From positions 1 to 64,000 of the forward strand of contig JABANN010000108.1 in the NCBI GenBank assembly GCA_013115125.1: a DNA stretch of 64,000 nucleotides, in the 5' to 3' direction. Below the pieces are notes generated by a model, which was given only the letters and a program-made list of their open reading frames with translations, was not told the DNA's origin and made no database searches. This DNA is from Perkinsus olseni. Taxonomy: Eukaryota; Perkinsozoa; Perkinsida. The position numbers and the translations under genes were made by a program. Shown here piece after piece: positions 23,317-33,577 of the stretch; position 1 is the first letter of the stretch; the number at the start of each line of letters is the position of its first letter.

Positions 23317-23738
23317 ACTGTAATAATAATAATAATATTCGTCATACCACACTTCTCCTACATCGTACCAACTATCCAGGTACATTCTTCTACTATAGAA
23401 AAGAGGCGGAACCTGTCATGATGATGACCATCATCAACTACTAACACTGTTGGCAGATGTTACTACCACTGCTACTGCTGCTGCTGCTGCTGATGCTCTC
23501 ATTACGTAGTTGCCTGTTTATTAATAGAACGGTAGTAGTGGTAGGCTGATGATGTCACTGCGGATGTTGATAGCATCATCATTACTCTTCATCACAATCA
23601 CTATGTTGTTTCTATCTGACCCGTCCTATCTCCCGCTATACTAGTATTCTTGTGTTCTCTTCACAACGGGGCGGAGCGAAGCAATAATTGTTTGCAGTTT
23701 TTGTATCCCAGAAGTAGCAATCATCATTCGCGAGTAGT

Positions 23739-25654
23739 ATGAAGTCGTTCAGTGAGCTGTTATACTATCTCGAATCCCTGGATTGGGTATTAGAGGGAAT
23801 AGTCGTCCCCTTAGGGGCCTTCCTAGTGCGGTTCTTCGTCCAATTCCCTTTGGAAACTTTTTGGCCGCTCTACCAGAGGTAATAATAAAGCTGAGGGCCG
23901 TGGCAGTTATCCGTTGATATACATATCCTGTTCCTCGTCACTACTGCGTCGCCCTCGTCAAACCGGCAGCGGTCGTAATGAGATATATGAAGATTCCACG
24001 GTCGATGAGTGTCATCGACAGAGGCTTAAGATTCCTCCGTGAAACGCTATTCTGGAACTGTCTGGTCTTACCGACTGCACGATTGATATTATGTCTAATA
24101 CGGATTGCTTTGGATGAATTCGCGCCATTCCTGATGAAGTAATAGACCGAACTCGTCGCCGCCGTCATCGTTCTGAAATCATCATTGTCGATCTTTACTT
24201 CTCTCAGGCACGTCCACCTCCCAGGTCGTTTCGGCGGCTGTCTTGGAGGACTGGAAGCTCAGGATGGAGCGGTACCACCCGCCAAGGATTGCATCGTTAC
24301 CTTCAAGGAGTACCGTTACGGTCCAGAGAACCGTCAAACAATCGACGTTATTCGCCCTGTTGACACCTCTTCGACTGATGCCACACCTCTTCTGTAGGAT
24401 GGATGCTAACGAGCGGTCGGGAATAGGTGGCTTTCAGGTACATCCACGGCGGTGGGTTCGTTGCTGCCAATTCTGCCGTGATGGTGCATAGCGTGACGGC
24501 CTTTGCGAGAGCACCCTATTATTTACCAGTCTACTCAGTAGACTATCCCCTCAGTCCTGAGCACCCCTACCCGTGTCCTTTGATCTCCGTAGGTTACCAT
24601 GGGTAATGATGGGAGGGTTGGCATCGTCGTGCTCTTGCTGTCAGGTGATGGCAGCGCTGCGCTACATGAAGGAGCAACTAGGTGGGCGGCTTGCTTTCAT
24701 CATTTTCGTCAATCGCTTATTCTGTGTTAATTCGATCTCAATTTTTCTCTCAACTCTCTGTAATATTTTGGAACCCGCCTTCTGCAGGTTTCCATTCGGT
24801 CTGCATCCTCGGTGACAGTGCGGGCGCCTCATTGGCGTTGATGGCCACCCTGTGGGCGACTGAAGGATTCGGTGAGCCGTCTCCTACCACGTCATACCAC
24901 ACCATCCGCATCTTTACAGATATGCCTGAGCTGTCTTGCGGCTGTTCCTACCCTCCCCTACACCCTTCACAGCTGCCAAACATTCTCGGCGTCGCTTCTG
25001 CGTACTGATAATACATGACCACCGGCAGCAGCAGGCTGACGATGATGATCTCCTCAACTTCAGTTACGGCGTACTGGACTCCCATTCATGGCATCACGAC
25101 CACTGCGGACGTCAAAAATCGATATCCCCCACTGAGCAGGCCGTCGCCGAGTTCGGCTTGGAAGCTTCCATGAGGATGTAATGCACGGAGAGAGTGGATT
25201 CCGGGAGCCCTCGGGTTAGGTACACCAAGAATCGGCACTTAAAGCAGGGACAGCCGACACAATTTCTAGATGTCCTCAAACAGATGCCCCCCCGAGCTGC
25301 TTGGGGTCTGCCTCCCATCAACCTTCAATGCGGTGGAAAAGATATCCTCGTCAACAGCACGAAGGCTACCTATGGATACCTCAGGAAGCGAGGAGCTAGG
25401 GTCACTATGCAGGTTGGTATCCAAGCTCGATCCACGGACATCACAAAATTTCCCAGGTCTATCCTCAATCCCGACACGCGTTCGTAGGCTTACCACCGGC
25501 CTGGGTGTGTAACAAAGATTCTCGTCACGCCACCAGAGAGATCGCCGACTTCCTGTACGACCTCTGCCACGCCCCCTCGGAGCCCAAGAGCCCCTCTTCT
25601 ACTATCAGTCGTTCGGCTGGCTCAACCACTGCCGCCGATTCCTCATCATCGTGA
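23739..25654 (+). CDS. Alpha/beta-hydrolase of the HSL/carboxylesterase type
   Basis: The predicted enzyme hydrolyses ester bonds with a Ser-Asp-His triad. The first exon, MKSFSELLYYLESLDWVLEG then GAFLVRFFVQFPLETFWPL, suggests a membrane-associated N-terminus. Spliced exons show the oxyanion motif YIHGGGFVAANSAVMVHSV, VYSVDYPLSPEHPYP, the nucleophile elbow VCILGDSAGASLALMATLWA, the acid region LPPINLQCGGKDILVNSTKA and the histidine region YPQSRHAFVGLPPAWVC, followed by a Ser-rich tail ending at 25652-25654. HGGGF with GDSAG is characteristic of the hormone-sensitive-lipase/HSL-like family. The exon after the Ser (near 24920-25200) could not be fully phased. Introns are short; the 24850-24910 one has a reverse B-like CATACCACACC. 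Substrate unknown. Confidence 0.85.
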
Positions 25655-26189
25655 CAATAGTAGTGACATGCTCACTGTTATGTATCCTATTATCATTCCA
25701 CCAGCAGCAGCAGTATTCGCAAACACAATTCTCGTATTGATAATTTCGGTAACAGATGGTATCGTCTGTTCTGGGCTGCTACCTTTCAGCCTCCTACCGA
25801 TCATCATCATCGCTGGACCAGCGATTCCCCTTCACTGCTGCTGCCGCTACTACTGCTGTATCATGCATCTCCCTGATACTGTCCTAGAGTAAAAGAAAAT
25901 TAGTATATTTTCTCAGCGGAGCGAAGCAGCAACTGCCGCTGTTCACAATTGATATTTTACGAGTAGTGCGGTGTATGGGGAAGCACATCAACCGAAGCGT
26001 TGCGTTCAGTCGGAAGTTGAAGAATGCAGCCTCCGGGGATCGAACCTCCGGCTTTCTATCGTCATCAGCGCTCGCCATTTCGATCGATTTCTCTGAACAC
26101 ATCGCCCTGACCTGCCCCACGAGAATGGTAGTGTAACCAACGTGGTGTGTAGGAGTATCTCTTGTTGTCGTTTTCCCTTCCCGTCATTG
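25655..26189. other. Spacer with family C word and tRNA-like piece
   Basis: Between the hydrolase and eRF3. It holds GCGGAGCGAAGC at 25916-25927 and, on the minus strand at about 26028-26060, a tRNA-arm-like AGGTTCGATCCCCGGAGG. Parts may belong to UTR introns. No reading frame is convincing. Confidence 0.5.
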
Positions 26190-28223
26190 ATGTCATCTGA
26201 TAACGCTTCCAGTCAGCTGAAGGACTGCGACCCCCGGCCCCATCTCAACTTGGTCTTCATAGGTCATGTTGATGCTGGCAAGTCCACCACATGCGGCAAT
26301 ATCATGTACCTTTCCGGTAGTAGAGGGAGGGAGGGGGGGCTGTCGTGGGTAGGATGGGGGAAATGTGGTTGTGGTGGTAGGGTTGGTTGACAATCGTACT
26401 ATTGAGAAGTTCGAACGGGAGGCGAAGGACAAGAACCGAGAGTCATGGTTTTTGGCTTATATTATGGATACTAACGAGGAGGAGAGGGCAAAGGGTATCA
26501 CCGTTGAGGTTAGTTGGGCGAAATGTGGTATCGGATGCATAGGAGGTGGTGGTGTTATTAGGTCGGTCGGGCACACTTCGAGACGCCCAAACGTCGATTC
26601 ACCATCCTGGATGCCCCTGGCCATAAAAACTACGTCCCTAATATGATCTCCGGTGCCGCCCAGGCCGATATCGGAGTGTTGATGATCTCAGCACGGAAGG
26701 GTGAGGAGGTTCATGGAGGCACCGCGCCGCCCGTTGTACTCGCCCTGGTCAGGTGAATTCGAGACGGGCTTCGATAAGGGCGGCCAGACTCGTGAGCACG
26801 CCATGCTTGCCAAGACTTTGGGGGTCAATAAACTCATCGTTACTGTTAACAAGATGGACGACCCGACGGTTAACTGGTAGTAGCACTAACTGGCGGGTGT
26901 TGGTGGTATCATCTGTGGCAGGTCGAAGGATCGTTATGACCAAATAGTCGAAAAATTGACCCCCTTCCTCAAGAGCTGCGGCTTCAACGTGAAGAGTCAG
27001 GATGATGTCCACTTCCTACCCATCTCCGGTCTTAAGGGTGAGCTGCGCTGCCGTCGGTAGTTCATCATCATTATCGTACTGGTTAGGGGATAACTTGAAG
27101 GAGCCAGCGAAGTCGCCGGGCTCGGATTGGTACAAGGGCCCTACTCTCTTCCAGGTCCTGGACTGCGCCAACCCTCCCTACAGGTTAGTCATGATGATGG
27201 TCATTACTGGTCAGAAATTTGGGTGTTTTAGGGACCTCGAAGCTCCTCTGCGAATTCCCATCGTGGACGGTTATAGGGATATGGGAACCATTGCTATGGG
27301 GAAGATCGAGCAGGGGAGAGCTCGTCCTGGTAGGAATGGAAGACAGCTAGAGGTGTCAGAAAGAAGACAACTGTCCGGTGGTCGCAGGTCAACAGTGTAT
27401 GATTCTGCCCAATAAGACCATCACTGAGATACAGTCAGTTTACGTCGAGGATGATGAGTATAAATACGCCAACCCTGGTAATAATAACAGTCGTCCGAAG
27501 ACTCATACAGCAAAACCCTGGTGAGTAGGTGAAGACATCAGGCTGAAGCTGAAGAACGTTGACGAAGATCAAGTCCAGAAGGGTGAGGCCAATACCTCCA
27601 CCAATGCTGCTCATCAACTCTGATCAGGTTTCGTTCTCTCCGCTATTGACCACCCTTGCCCAGTCGTTCAGAAGTTCCAAGCACAGCTCGTCATCACGGA
27701 CTTACTCGAGCATAAGTGAGACCACTACTACTGCTGTTGTTGTCATCATCATCATCATCCACCCCTCCAGGCCCATCATCACCATCGGTTACACGGCTGT
27801 CCTTCACGTCCACACTGCCATTGAGGAGTGCACCATTACCAAACTACTCGAAGTAATAGGGAGGACGCCTCTTTCGATTGATCATTATATTGGTTGTTGT
27901 TAGTGCGTGGACAAGCAGAAGAAGACTAAGCAGAAGAGGCCACGCTTCGCCAAGACGGGCCAGATGCTCCTCTGTGAGTCTTCCGCCATCCATGGTTCCC
28001 TTTCTACAGCGACTTGTTGTTGTTAGGTGTGATCGAGACTACCAACAAGATCTGTGTTGACACTTTCAAGAGGACACCCCAACTTGGACGATTCACGTTG
28101 AGAGATGAGGGTAAGTGAAGGAACCGTTGGTGTTGTGAAGTGTGGTGATGAGATTCAGGTAAAACCATCGCTATTGGGAAGATTGTGGAGTTGCCCAAGT
28201 CCGCCACGGAGGAGGGGGCCTAA
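26190..28223 (+). CDS. SUP35: eRF3, translation termination GTPase
   Basis: eRF3 is the class II release factor GTPase that works with eRF1. Starting [20 protein letters not shown], it has G1 [20 protein letters not shown], switch [27 protein letters not shown]3 [36 protein letters not shown]4 [12 protein letters not shown], then beta-barrel exons ending [14 protein letters not shown] and stop 28221-28223. The E-F-E-T-G-F and NQEER-type motifs separate eRF3 from EF-1alpha and Hbs1. The predicted protein starts almost directly at the G domain, so the long N-terminal extension of other eRF3s is absent or lies in an unseen upstream exon. Two introns near the G1 and switch I exons carry family B elements (26350-26370, 26514-26535). 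Confidence 0.93.
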
Positions 28224-29143
28224 GCAGCGACAGGGGCGACCGCTTTATCAAGTCTCCGCTGATGTATTGTTATTTTGTGTTCATCAACAGTTTGATGCCC
28301 CAATGGGGATGGAAGTGAGCCAGTCCGCACATCAAAACGAAAAAAATAGACGACCTTCGAAATACACGATTTTGTGTTACGATAAATGTCACGTTCGCAT
28401 AATTTCCTGAATTGTAAACAGCAGGATGTCATAGCAGATGAGCCCTCCCTTCCATTACTGAACAAAACAAGTTATCGATGGTGAAATAAGTGCTCGTTCG
28501 ATTCTCATCTCGTAAATCATCTATACCAATGTATCTTTGCTGTTACTTCGTCGTCATTGGTAAACACATAATGGCGATTATTATCATTCTCATCCAGTAT
28601 AACAACACGCCGCCGCCGCAACCACATCACCGTCGTAGTAATCACCAATACTATCACTACTAGTGATGATGTAACTAATTAGACTAAGTAGTCGAGTAGC
28701 CAGTCGAGTACAGTGTTAGTTTTAGCAGAGAGGAGTACTTGTGGTAGTAGTGGTAGTAAGGAGGAAGTGGTAGTAATCATAACCACCAATACTCATACAA
28801 TGTTTCATCGTTCTTCTTGTTAAATGCTAGGAATATGACAGAATAAAAGGATGATGACGAGGCTAATCAAAAAATGAGCTACTCAACTACCCCGGCGTAG
28901 CATCATCACTGGCGAATTGGCACAAAAACGCTGCTAAACAGTGCACAGTGAGTGGCACTAGAAATAATAATAAGAAGTACCCAATAGGCTACATGATTGA
29001 TACAAGCCCATCGGTCAACAACAGTCTACGAAAATAATAGGCATAGTGATAGTGGTGGTGGTGGTGGTGCTGGAGATGGGATACGCCAAGCATCCAGAAG
29101 TACCGATAATAGACGATCGGACTCGGCAGAAATGATGCCCTTA
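28224..29143. other. Convergent intergenic region
   Basis: Lies between the 3' ends of eRF3 (plus) and the Mei2-type gene (minus). It is rich in CATCAT/ACTACT simple sequence. Both 3' UTRs and any terminators must be here; nothing specific is recognisable. Confidence 0.6.
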
Positions 29144-30625
29144 CTATTGCTGGGCACAATCAGGATCGGTGGTGACACGGGGCTCTTCAGTGAAGGTAGC
29201 ATCACCACCATCCCAAGGCTGGTAAGTATCTTCCTTATCGACGACGTCATTATCGACGATATCCTTGGCGTAGAGGTAATAGCACCCTCCACTGGTGTAT
29301 GCGGCTCTAGCCAAACCCTCACGTTTCTGCTCATCAACGGTAGTACGGAGGCAGTCGAGATTGAGCTCATCAGTGTAATGACTATTACTGCCGCCAAGCA
29401 GTGACTCAAAGCCATTGCTCTTGCCGACCGCCGGGGACGGGAAGATGGTGGGACTGCTACCAACACTTGTTGGTATCGAATTACTCGAGGAACCCGACCG
29501 CTGTATAATTTCTGATGAGCCGCCTCCGTCGGGTCGCCCTCCAATTAAGCGACGAGAGGCGGCGTAGTAAGGATAGGTATCATCAGTATTGCCGTTGTTG
29601 TTGTGGTTGAAGTTATGCCCTAGGAGAGCAGCACCATTACCACCAGAAGCATCGACCGTAATGAAGGACCTTCGCGGAACCTGTTCGTAGTGCTTCACGC
29701 GAGCACTCGAGCCCAGGTGGCGAAGTAGACCACCAGCCGCGGGGTTACCCTGCAGAGCCGAGTTACTGGCGTTAACGGCGGCAACTGCCGACGAAGAATG
29801 CTCAAAACTACAGAAACCAAAACAGCGGCTCTTGCCAGTACTGCGGCACCTCTTGACCTCACAGTCGATAACTGCGCCAAATTGCCGCGACATGAGGGCT
29901 TTCAAATCTGCGGTGTTGATGGCAGGCGACAACCCACCCACGAACACAGTGTTCTCCGGGGGAGGGTTCACGTAGTTATTGATATTATTGACCATGTGGA
30001 TGGGGGAGTCGCCAGGCACCTCCACCCTGCCACCGCCACCATCAGCAGCACTGCCATCAGTGACGACTGTGCTGCAGTGGCTGGAGGCTCTAAAACGACC
30101 ATCAGTGATGTGACCATCGGGTTGACCTTCACCAGGGGAATCGTCAAAACTGAAGTGCTTCACTTGAGTAGTCGCCCAAGTGACGCAGCTAGTTTTACTC
30201 GATCTGGTGGTGTTCCTCGGCCACTGGTAACCGTTGAAGATGGTCATAAACCTATCAGCCACCGGCCTCGATGTGAGGTTGATGAAGGCGTAACCGCGAT
30301 TGCACTTGTTGTAGTCGTCCCAAGGCAGATAGACACTATGGTACTCTCGGTCGTTGCCGTACTCGAACCCATGTTCGTTCATGACTTGGACCAGCATCTC
30401 ATAGGTGTAACGATTGGGTATGTTGCGCCACATGACCGAGGTTAGCTCATCAGGAGGGCACCCAGGGGGCATGGACTTTTCTATCTGCTTTCGCAGGAGG
30501 GAGGCCTCTTCTTTGACGTGGTGGAGTGGAGGGGGAGGGGGAGGAGGAGGAGGAGAGGAAGGGAGTTCCAACAGACCATCGGGAGACATTGTATTAATGG
30601 TAGTAGATCGAACTGAGTTCACCAC
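29144..30625 (-). CDS. Mei2-type RRM protein with a second canonical RRM
   Basis: A single 493-codon exon, unusual among its intron-rich neighbours. After a Pro run (about residues 24-32) come TSVMWRNIPNRYTYEMLVQV, NEHGFEYGNDREYHSVYLPW and NKCNRGYAFINLTSRPVADR, the C-terminal RRM type (RRM_2) of Mei2/Mei2-like proteins (about residues 60-140). A second, ordinary RRM follows at about 225-310: ENTVFVGGLSPAINTADLKA with RNP-1-like SRCFGFCSFEH. The rest is low-complexity (poly-Asn, Ser, Gly). Mei2-like proteins bind RNA in meiotic and developmental control; that role is inferred. The ORF has two possible starts, 30625 or the in-frame ATG at 30589. A tRNA-like piece and a family A end lie just upstream. 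Confidence 0.85.
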   Translation of the reverse strand: MVNSVRSTTINTMSPDGLLELPSSPPPPPPPPPLHHVKEEASLLRKQIEKSMPPGCPPDELTSVMWRNIPNRYTYEMLVQVMNEHGFEYGNDREYHSVYLPWDDYNKCNRGYAFINLTSRPVADRFMTIFNGYQWPRNTTRSSKTSCVTWATTQVKHFSFDDSPGEGQPDGHITDGRFRASSHCSTVVTDGSAADGGGGRVEVPGDSPIHMVNNINNYVNPPPENTVFVGGLSPAINTADLKALMSRQFGAVIDCEVKRCRSTGKSRCFGFCSFEHSSSAVAAVNASNSALQGNPAAGGLLRHLGSSARVKHYEQVPRRSFITVDASGGNGAALLGHNFNHNNNGNTDDTYPYYAASRRLIGGRPDGGGSSEIIQRSGSSSNSIPTSVGSSPTIFPSPAVGKSNGFESLLGGSNSHYTDELNLDCLRTTVDEQKREGLARAAYTSGGCYYLYAKDIVDNDVVDKEDTYQPWDGGDATFTEEPRVTTDPDCAQQ

Positions 30626-30699
30626 GCTGAATCACCGCCCAAAGATTCCTTCGGGACGATAAGAATGCGCTGGGGCGAGCGATATCAAGGTATATCATA

Positions 30700-30775
30700 A
30701 AAATGCCGCATGTGGGTATCGAACCCGGGCCCTTCTCCGCCACACCTCGAACTGACAACGCAACGTCGGTGTGGG
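30700..30775 (-). repeat. tRNA-like sequence upstream of the Mei2-type gene (class D)
   Basis: On the minus strand GGGCCCGGGTTCGATACCCA gives a clean T-arm, preceded by a stretch with CACCGACGTTGCGTTGTCAG. The arms of a full cloverleaf do not close. A family A end (GCATCTTAGGTTGA, 30806-30819) lies next to it. Confidence 0.5.
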
Positions 30776-30827
30776 TAATTGAAACGTACCAAGTGGTATA
30801 AGGTGGCATCTTAGGTTGATGACGGTG

Positions 30828-32437
30828 TCATTCATGACAACGCATCCTCTTATTCTTATTAATAAGCAACTGTGGTGAAGGTGGCGTCACCCCGGCCTGC
30901 TGCTGTTGTTGTTGCCGTAGTAGTATGCCCAAGATGGGCTCCCCATTATTGCCGTCAGCATAACGATGCCTTTTTTGTATCCTGCCAGCATCAACAAAAG
31001 ATCCTCGCTCTCGGCAGTGGCTGACGAGATCCCCCCAGACCTTCGATGATCGTCCGAGGCTCTCAGCGTTACCGACTATCCACAAGGAGTACTTGGCTCG
31101 AGTCAAGGACACGTTCAAGCGTCGGTAGTCGGCAACAAAACCGATACCGCCATCACGACTACTCCTCACGCAGGACATGATGATGATATCTTTCTCCTGA
31201 CCTTGATAGGCGTCCACGGTGTCCACCTCCGCTCCGCTAGATACTATTCTTTTTATCAGAGAGGCTTGCTGACGGTAAGGCGTAACAACACCGATCGACA
31301 TGTTTCTGGTGGCCATAGCCTCCACCATCTTGCCCACTAGACCAGCCTCCTCAGTGTTCACCAGCGACGTCCCCCCTCGGCCCCGCTCCTCAGCCCCCAG
31401 TCGAGAGTCAAGGAACAGCAGTGGCCGCAGAGGCTGCCCCAAGGAGGGCGGAAAGCGGCAGCTGTCAGCGGTCCTCAGGCGGCCATCGTAGAACTCTCTC
31501 GAGGCGAAGTCAGCAATCTCCGGGAGCATACGGTATTGTTCGTCGAGCAAGTGGGCCTGCCAGCCGGCGTCCACAAGACGTTCGAATAGAGACCTTTCAT
31601 ACCGCAAGGCCTTGGCCTCCATCGACACCACCGTAGCCGGCAGCTGCTGAGGGTCGCCGACCAACACCAGACGCTTAACTCCACGGAGCTTTAGTGGTAT
31701 CAAAGCTGATGGCTCGATAGCCTGGCACGCCTCGTCGATGATACAAGTAGCGTCACGCGCCACGAAATTAGTAGTGATAGTGTTGCTGCCAAACGAGCTG
31801 AGCGTGCCCAGCACCACCCTAGCCCTGCCTAGGAGCTGCTTGCAGGCCTCGTCACGCGACCGGGAGAGGGCCCGCGAGGAGCGCTGCTTCAACTTATCCA
31901 ACTGTTCCTTCAACTCCTTCTTCTGGGCTATCAGTCTGCCCCGATCAGCCCTCACTTCGGGGTCGTTATCGCCAGCTAGCTCCTTGATGGTCTCGTCCAA
32001 CTTTCGCACCTCCGCCAGAATGCCCTCCCTCTGTCCCCTATGCTGCCCCCTCAGCTCCGACTCCTTCTCTCGGCCGCCCGTCTTGGCCAACTCCTCCAGC
32101 GATATCGCCTTCACCTCTTCCCGAGTAATCCTTCTGTAGGACCCAACGCGGAGGACGCTATGGACCCCCGGCGGCTCCTCACCAGGCGGCAGTAACGTCC
32201 CCAGAATCCTCGACGTCAACTCATCAACAGCAGCATTCGACGGCGCACAGATCACCAACTTGCTCGTCGTCTCCAACAGCGTCTTCACCATCGCCACAAT
32301 AGTTTTGGTCTTGCCCGTCCCCGGTGGTCCCTGCACCAGGGTGATGGGTGATGACACATCAGCAGCGCTGGCCACAGCCCTAGCCTGGGCTTGGTTCAAG
32401 TCGGTTGAAGCGCCCACACCAGCATTGGAAGCATTGC

Positions 32438-32512
<75 letters not shown>

Positions 32513-33341
32513 GGCGCCTCAGCACAGGGACTGATGGCGTGATGAGGAGGTCTCGTAGCGGCGATAGGGTGCTGTTGGACAGGACCCAGTCCAGGGCCTC
32601 GCACTCTCGTTCGGAGGTGGTAGTACTGCCGAGGACGACGGCTTGGCAGAAGGACCCGACAGACCAAGGCGATTGGGGGGATAGACCGTAGGGTGCCTGA
32701 TGACCACAAAAGCTGCCACAATCTTGCTAATTCTCGAAGTGTTATACGCATTAGCGCGCGCCCTGCACCAACCTCGTCCGATTGGAATGGTATCTTAATC
32801 CTCGCACTGCGGAACTTGCCGACCTCCTCCTCCCCCGGTTGTTGACTGGCTGCATCCTCCTTGAATACCACTCCAAACGCAACTGTAATGTCCACTAGGC
32901 CGCCGACGGTCGTCAAGGGAGACCCCGCCAGCAGTGCGTCGTAGAGCGGTGGTGATGAGCCGTCGTCTCGCGGATGGATGAGCAGCACCTGCGATGTGTC
33001 ACCACTACTCCAGCATCGCTCCCAATAAGGCGTACCAAATCGCCCTGACTGAGAGTTTCCACCCTCCGCTCGGATCTACTACTACTTTCACGACGATCGT
33101 CGCCGGGCTGGTCTAGCTGGGACTTCACTGTCAACCTGTTGGAGCCTCCTGGGGTGGATGCTGGGGGGCACTCGACACTCGCCTACGTGGCCCACTTCCC
33201 CTTACGACTCGACCTGCTGATCTTGACAGCGGGTATGCCCCAGTACAGACTGCTGCCCTCGGTGCTCGACAGGGAGCGACGAAGAGCTTCTGCTGACTCA
33301 TACAACAACGCTGGACGGAACCATTTAACGTAACTGGACAT
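30828..33341 (-). CDS. Sen1/UPF1-type superfamily 1 RNA/DNA helicase
   Basis: SF1 helicase of the Sen1/SETX/IGHMBP2 branch, acting on RNA or RNA-DNA hybrids. Upstream exons: MSSYVKWFRPALLYESAEAL, RVETLSQGDLVRLIGSDAG, LLIHPRDDGSSPPLYDALLA, GRALMRITLRELARLWQLL, SERECEALDWVLSNSTLSPL. The long last exon has motif [21 protein letters not shown], Ia LVICAPSNAAVDELTSR, II IIDEACQAIEPSA, III VLVGDPQQLPATV, IV HLLDEQYRMLPEIADFASRE, V/VI VDAYQGQEKDIIIMSCVRSS and LNVSLTRAKYSLWIVGN. A poly-Asn tract (about 24) precedes the core and comes from a TTG microsatellite; the alternative poly-Gln frame is a shadow. A charged coiled-coil insert lies between Ia and II. The 5' exon join near 33185 is not resolved. 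Confidence 0.92.
31752..31770 (-). repeat. Family E word inside a helicase coding exon
   Basis: On the coding strand AATTTCGTGGCGCGTGACGC lies in open frame (…TNFVARDATCIIDEA…), directly before helicase motif II. The same 20-mer is inside an intron at 51821-51840. Confidence 0.6.
32440..32511. repeat. TTG/CAA trinucleotide microsatellite
   Basis: About 24 TTG units on the plus strand. Read in the helicase frame on the minus strand it encodes poly-Asn. Confidence 0.9.
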
Positions 33342-33577
33342 TATAACAGCCTTTCATCCCAAAGGTCCCCGATTTGATCCCTCCTACTCGTCGGCCGATG
33401 TGAAGCTTTCGTTTCCCCTATCGCCCCTCTGCATCCCCATTCGACCCAGCATAGCGGACGTATCCTGTCGGGTCGAGAATGGATCTCGACACAGGAGTAT
33501 CTTATGCAAGTCGTCGACCGCGTGCTCCCTCTCAACCCTAAAGATACGTCGTCATCCAGGCCCTACACGCACGCCCC
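33342..33577. other. Spacer with an inverted family A pair
   Basis: Between the helicase start and the 3' end of the next minus gene. It holds GAGTATCTTATGCAAG (from 33496) and TCAACCCTAAAGATAC (33532-33547), the two inverted ends typical of family A, about 50 nt apart. This may be a UTR intron. A weak B-box-like GATTTGATCCC lies near 33370. Confidence 0.5.

Noticed and set aside
29798-30445. 215-codon plus-strand ORF
   Set aside because: It lies exactly antisense to the two RRM domains of the Mei2-type gene and has no domain of its own.
32380-32988. Poly-Gln protein on the minus strand
   Set aside because: It is the neighbouring frame of the TTG/CAA microsatellite. The true frame gives poly-Asn and runs straight into the helicase motifs.
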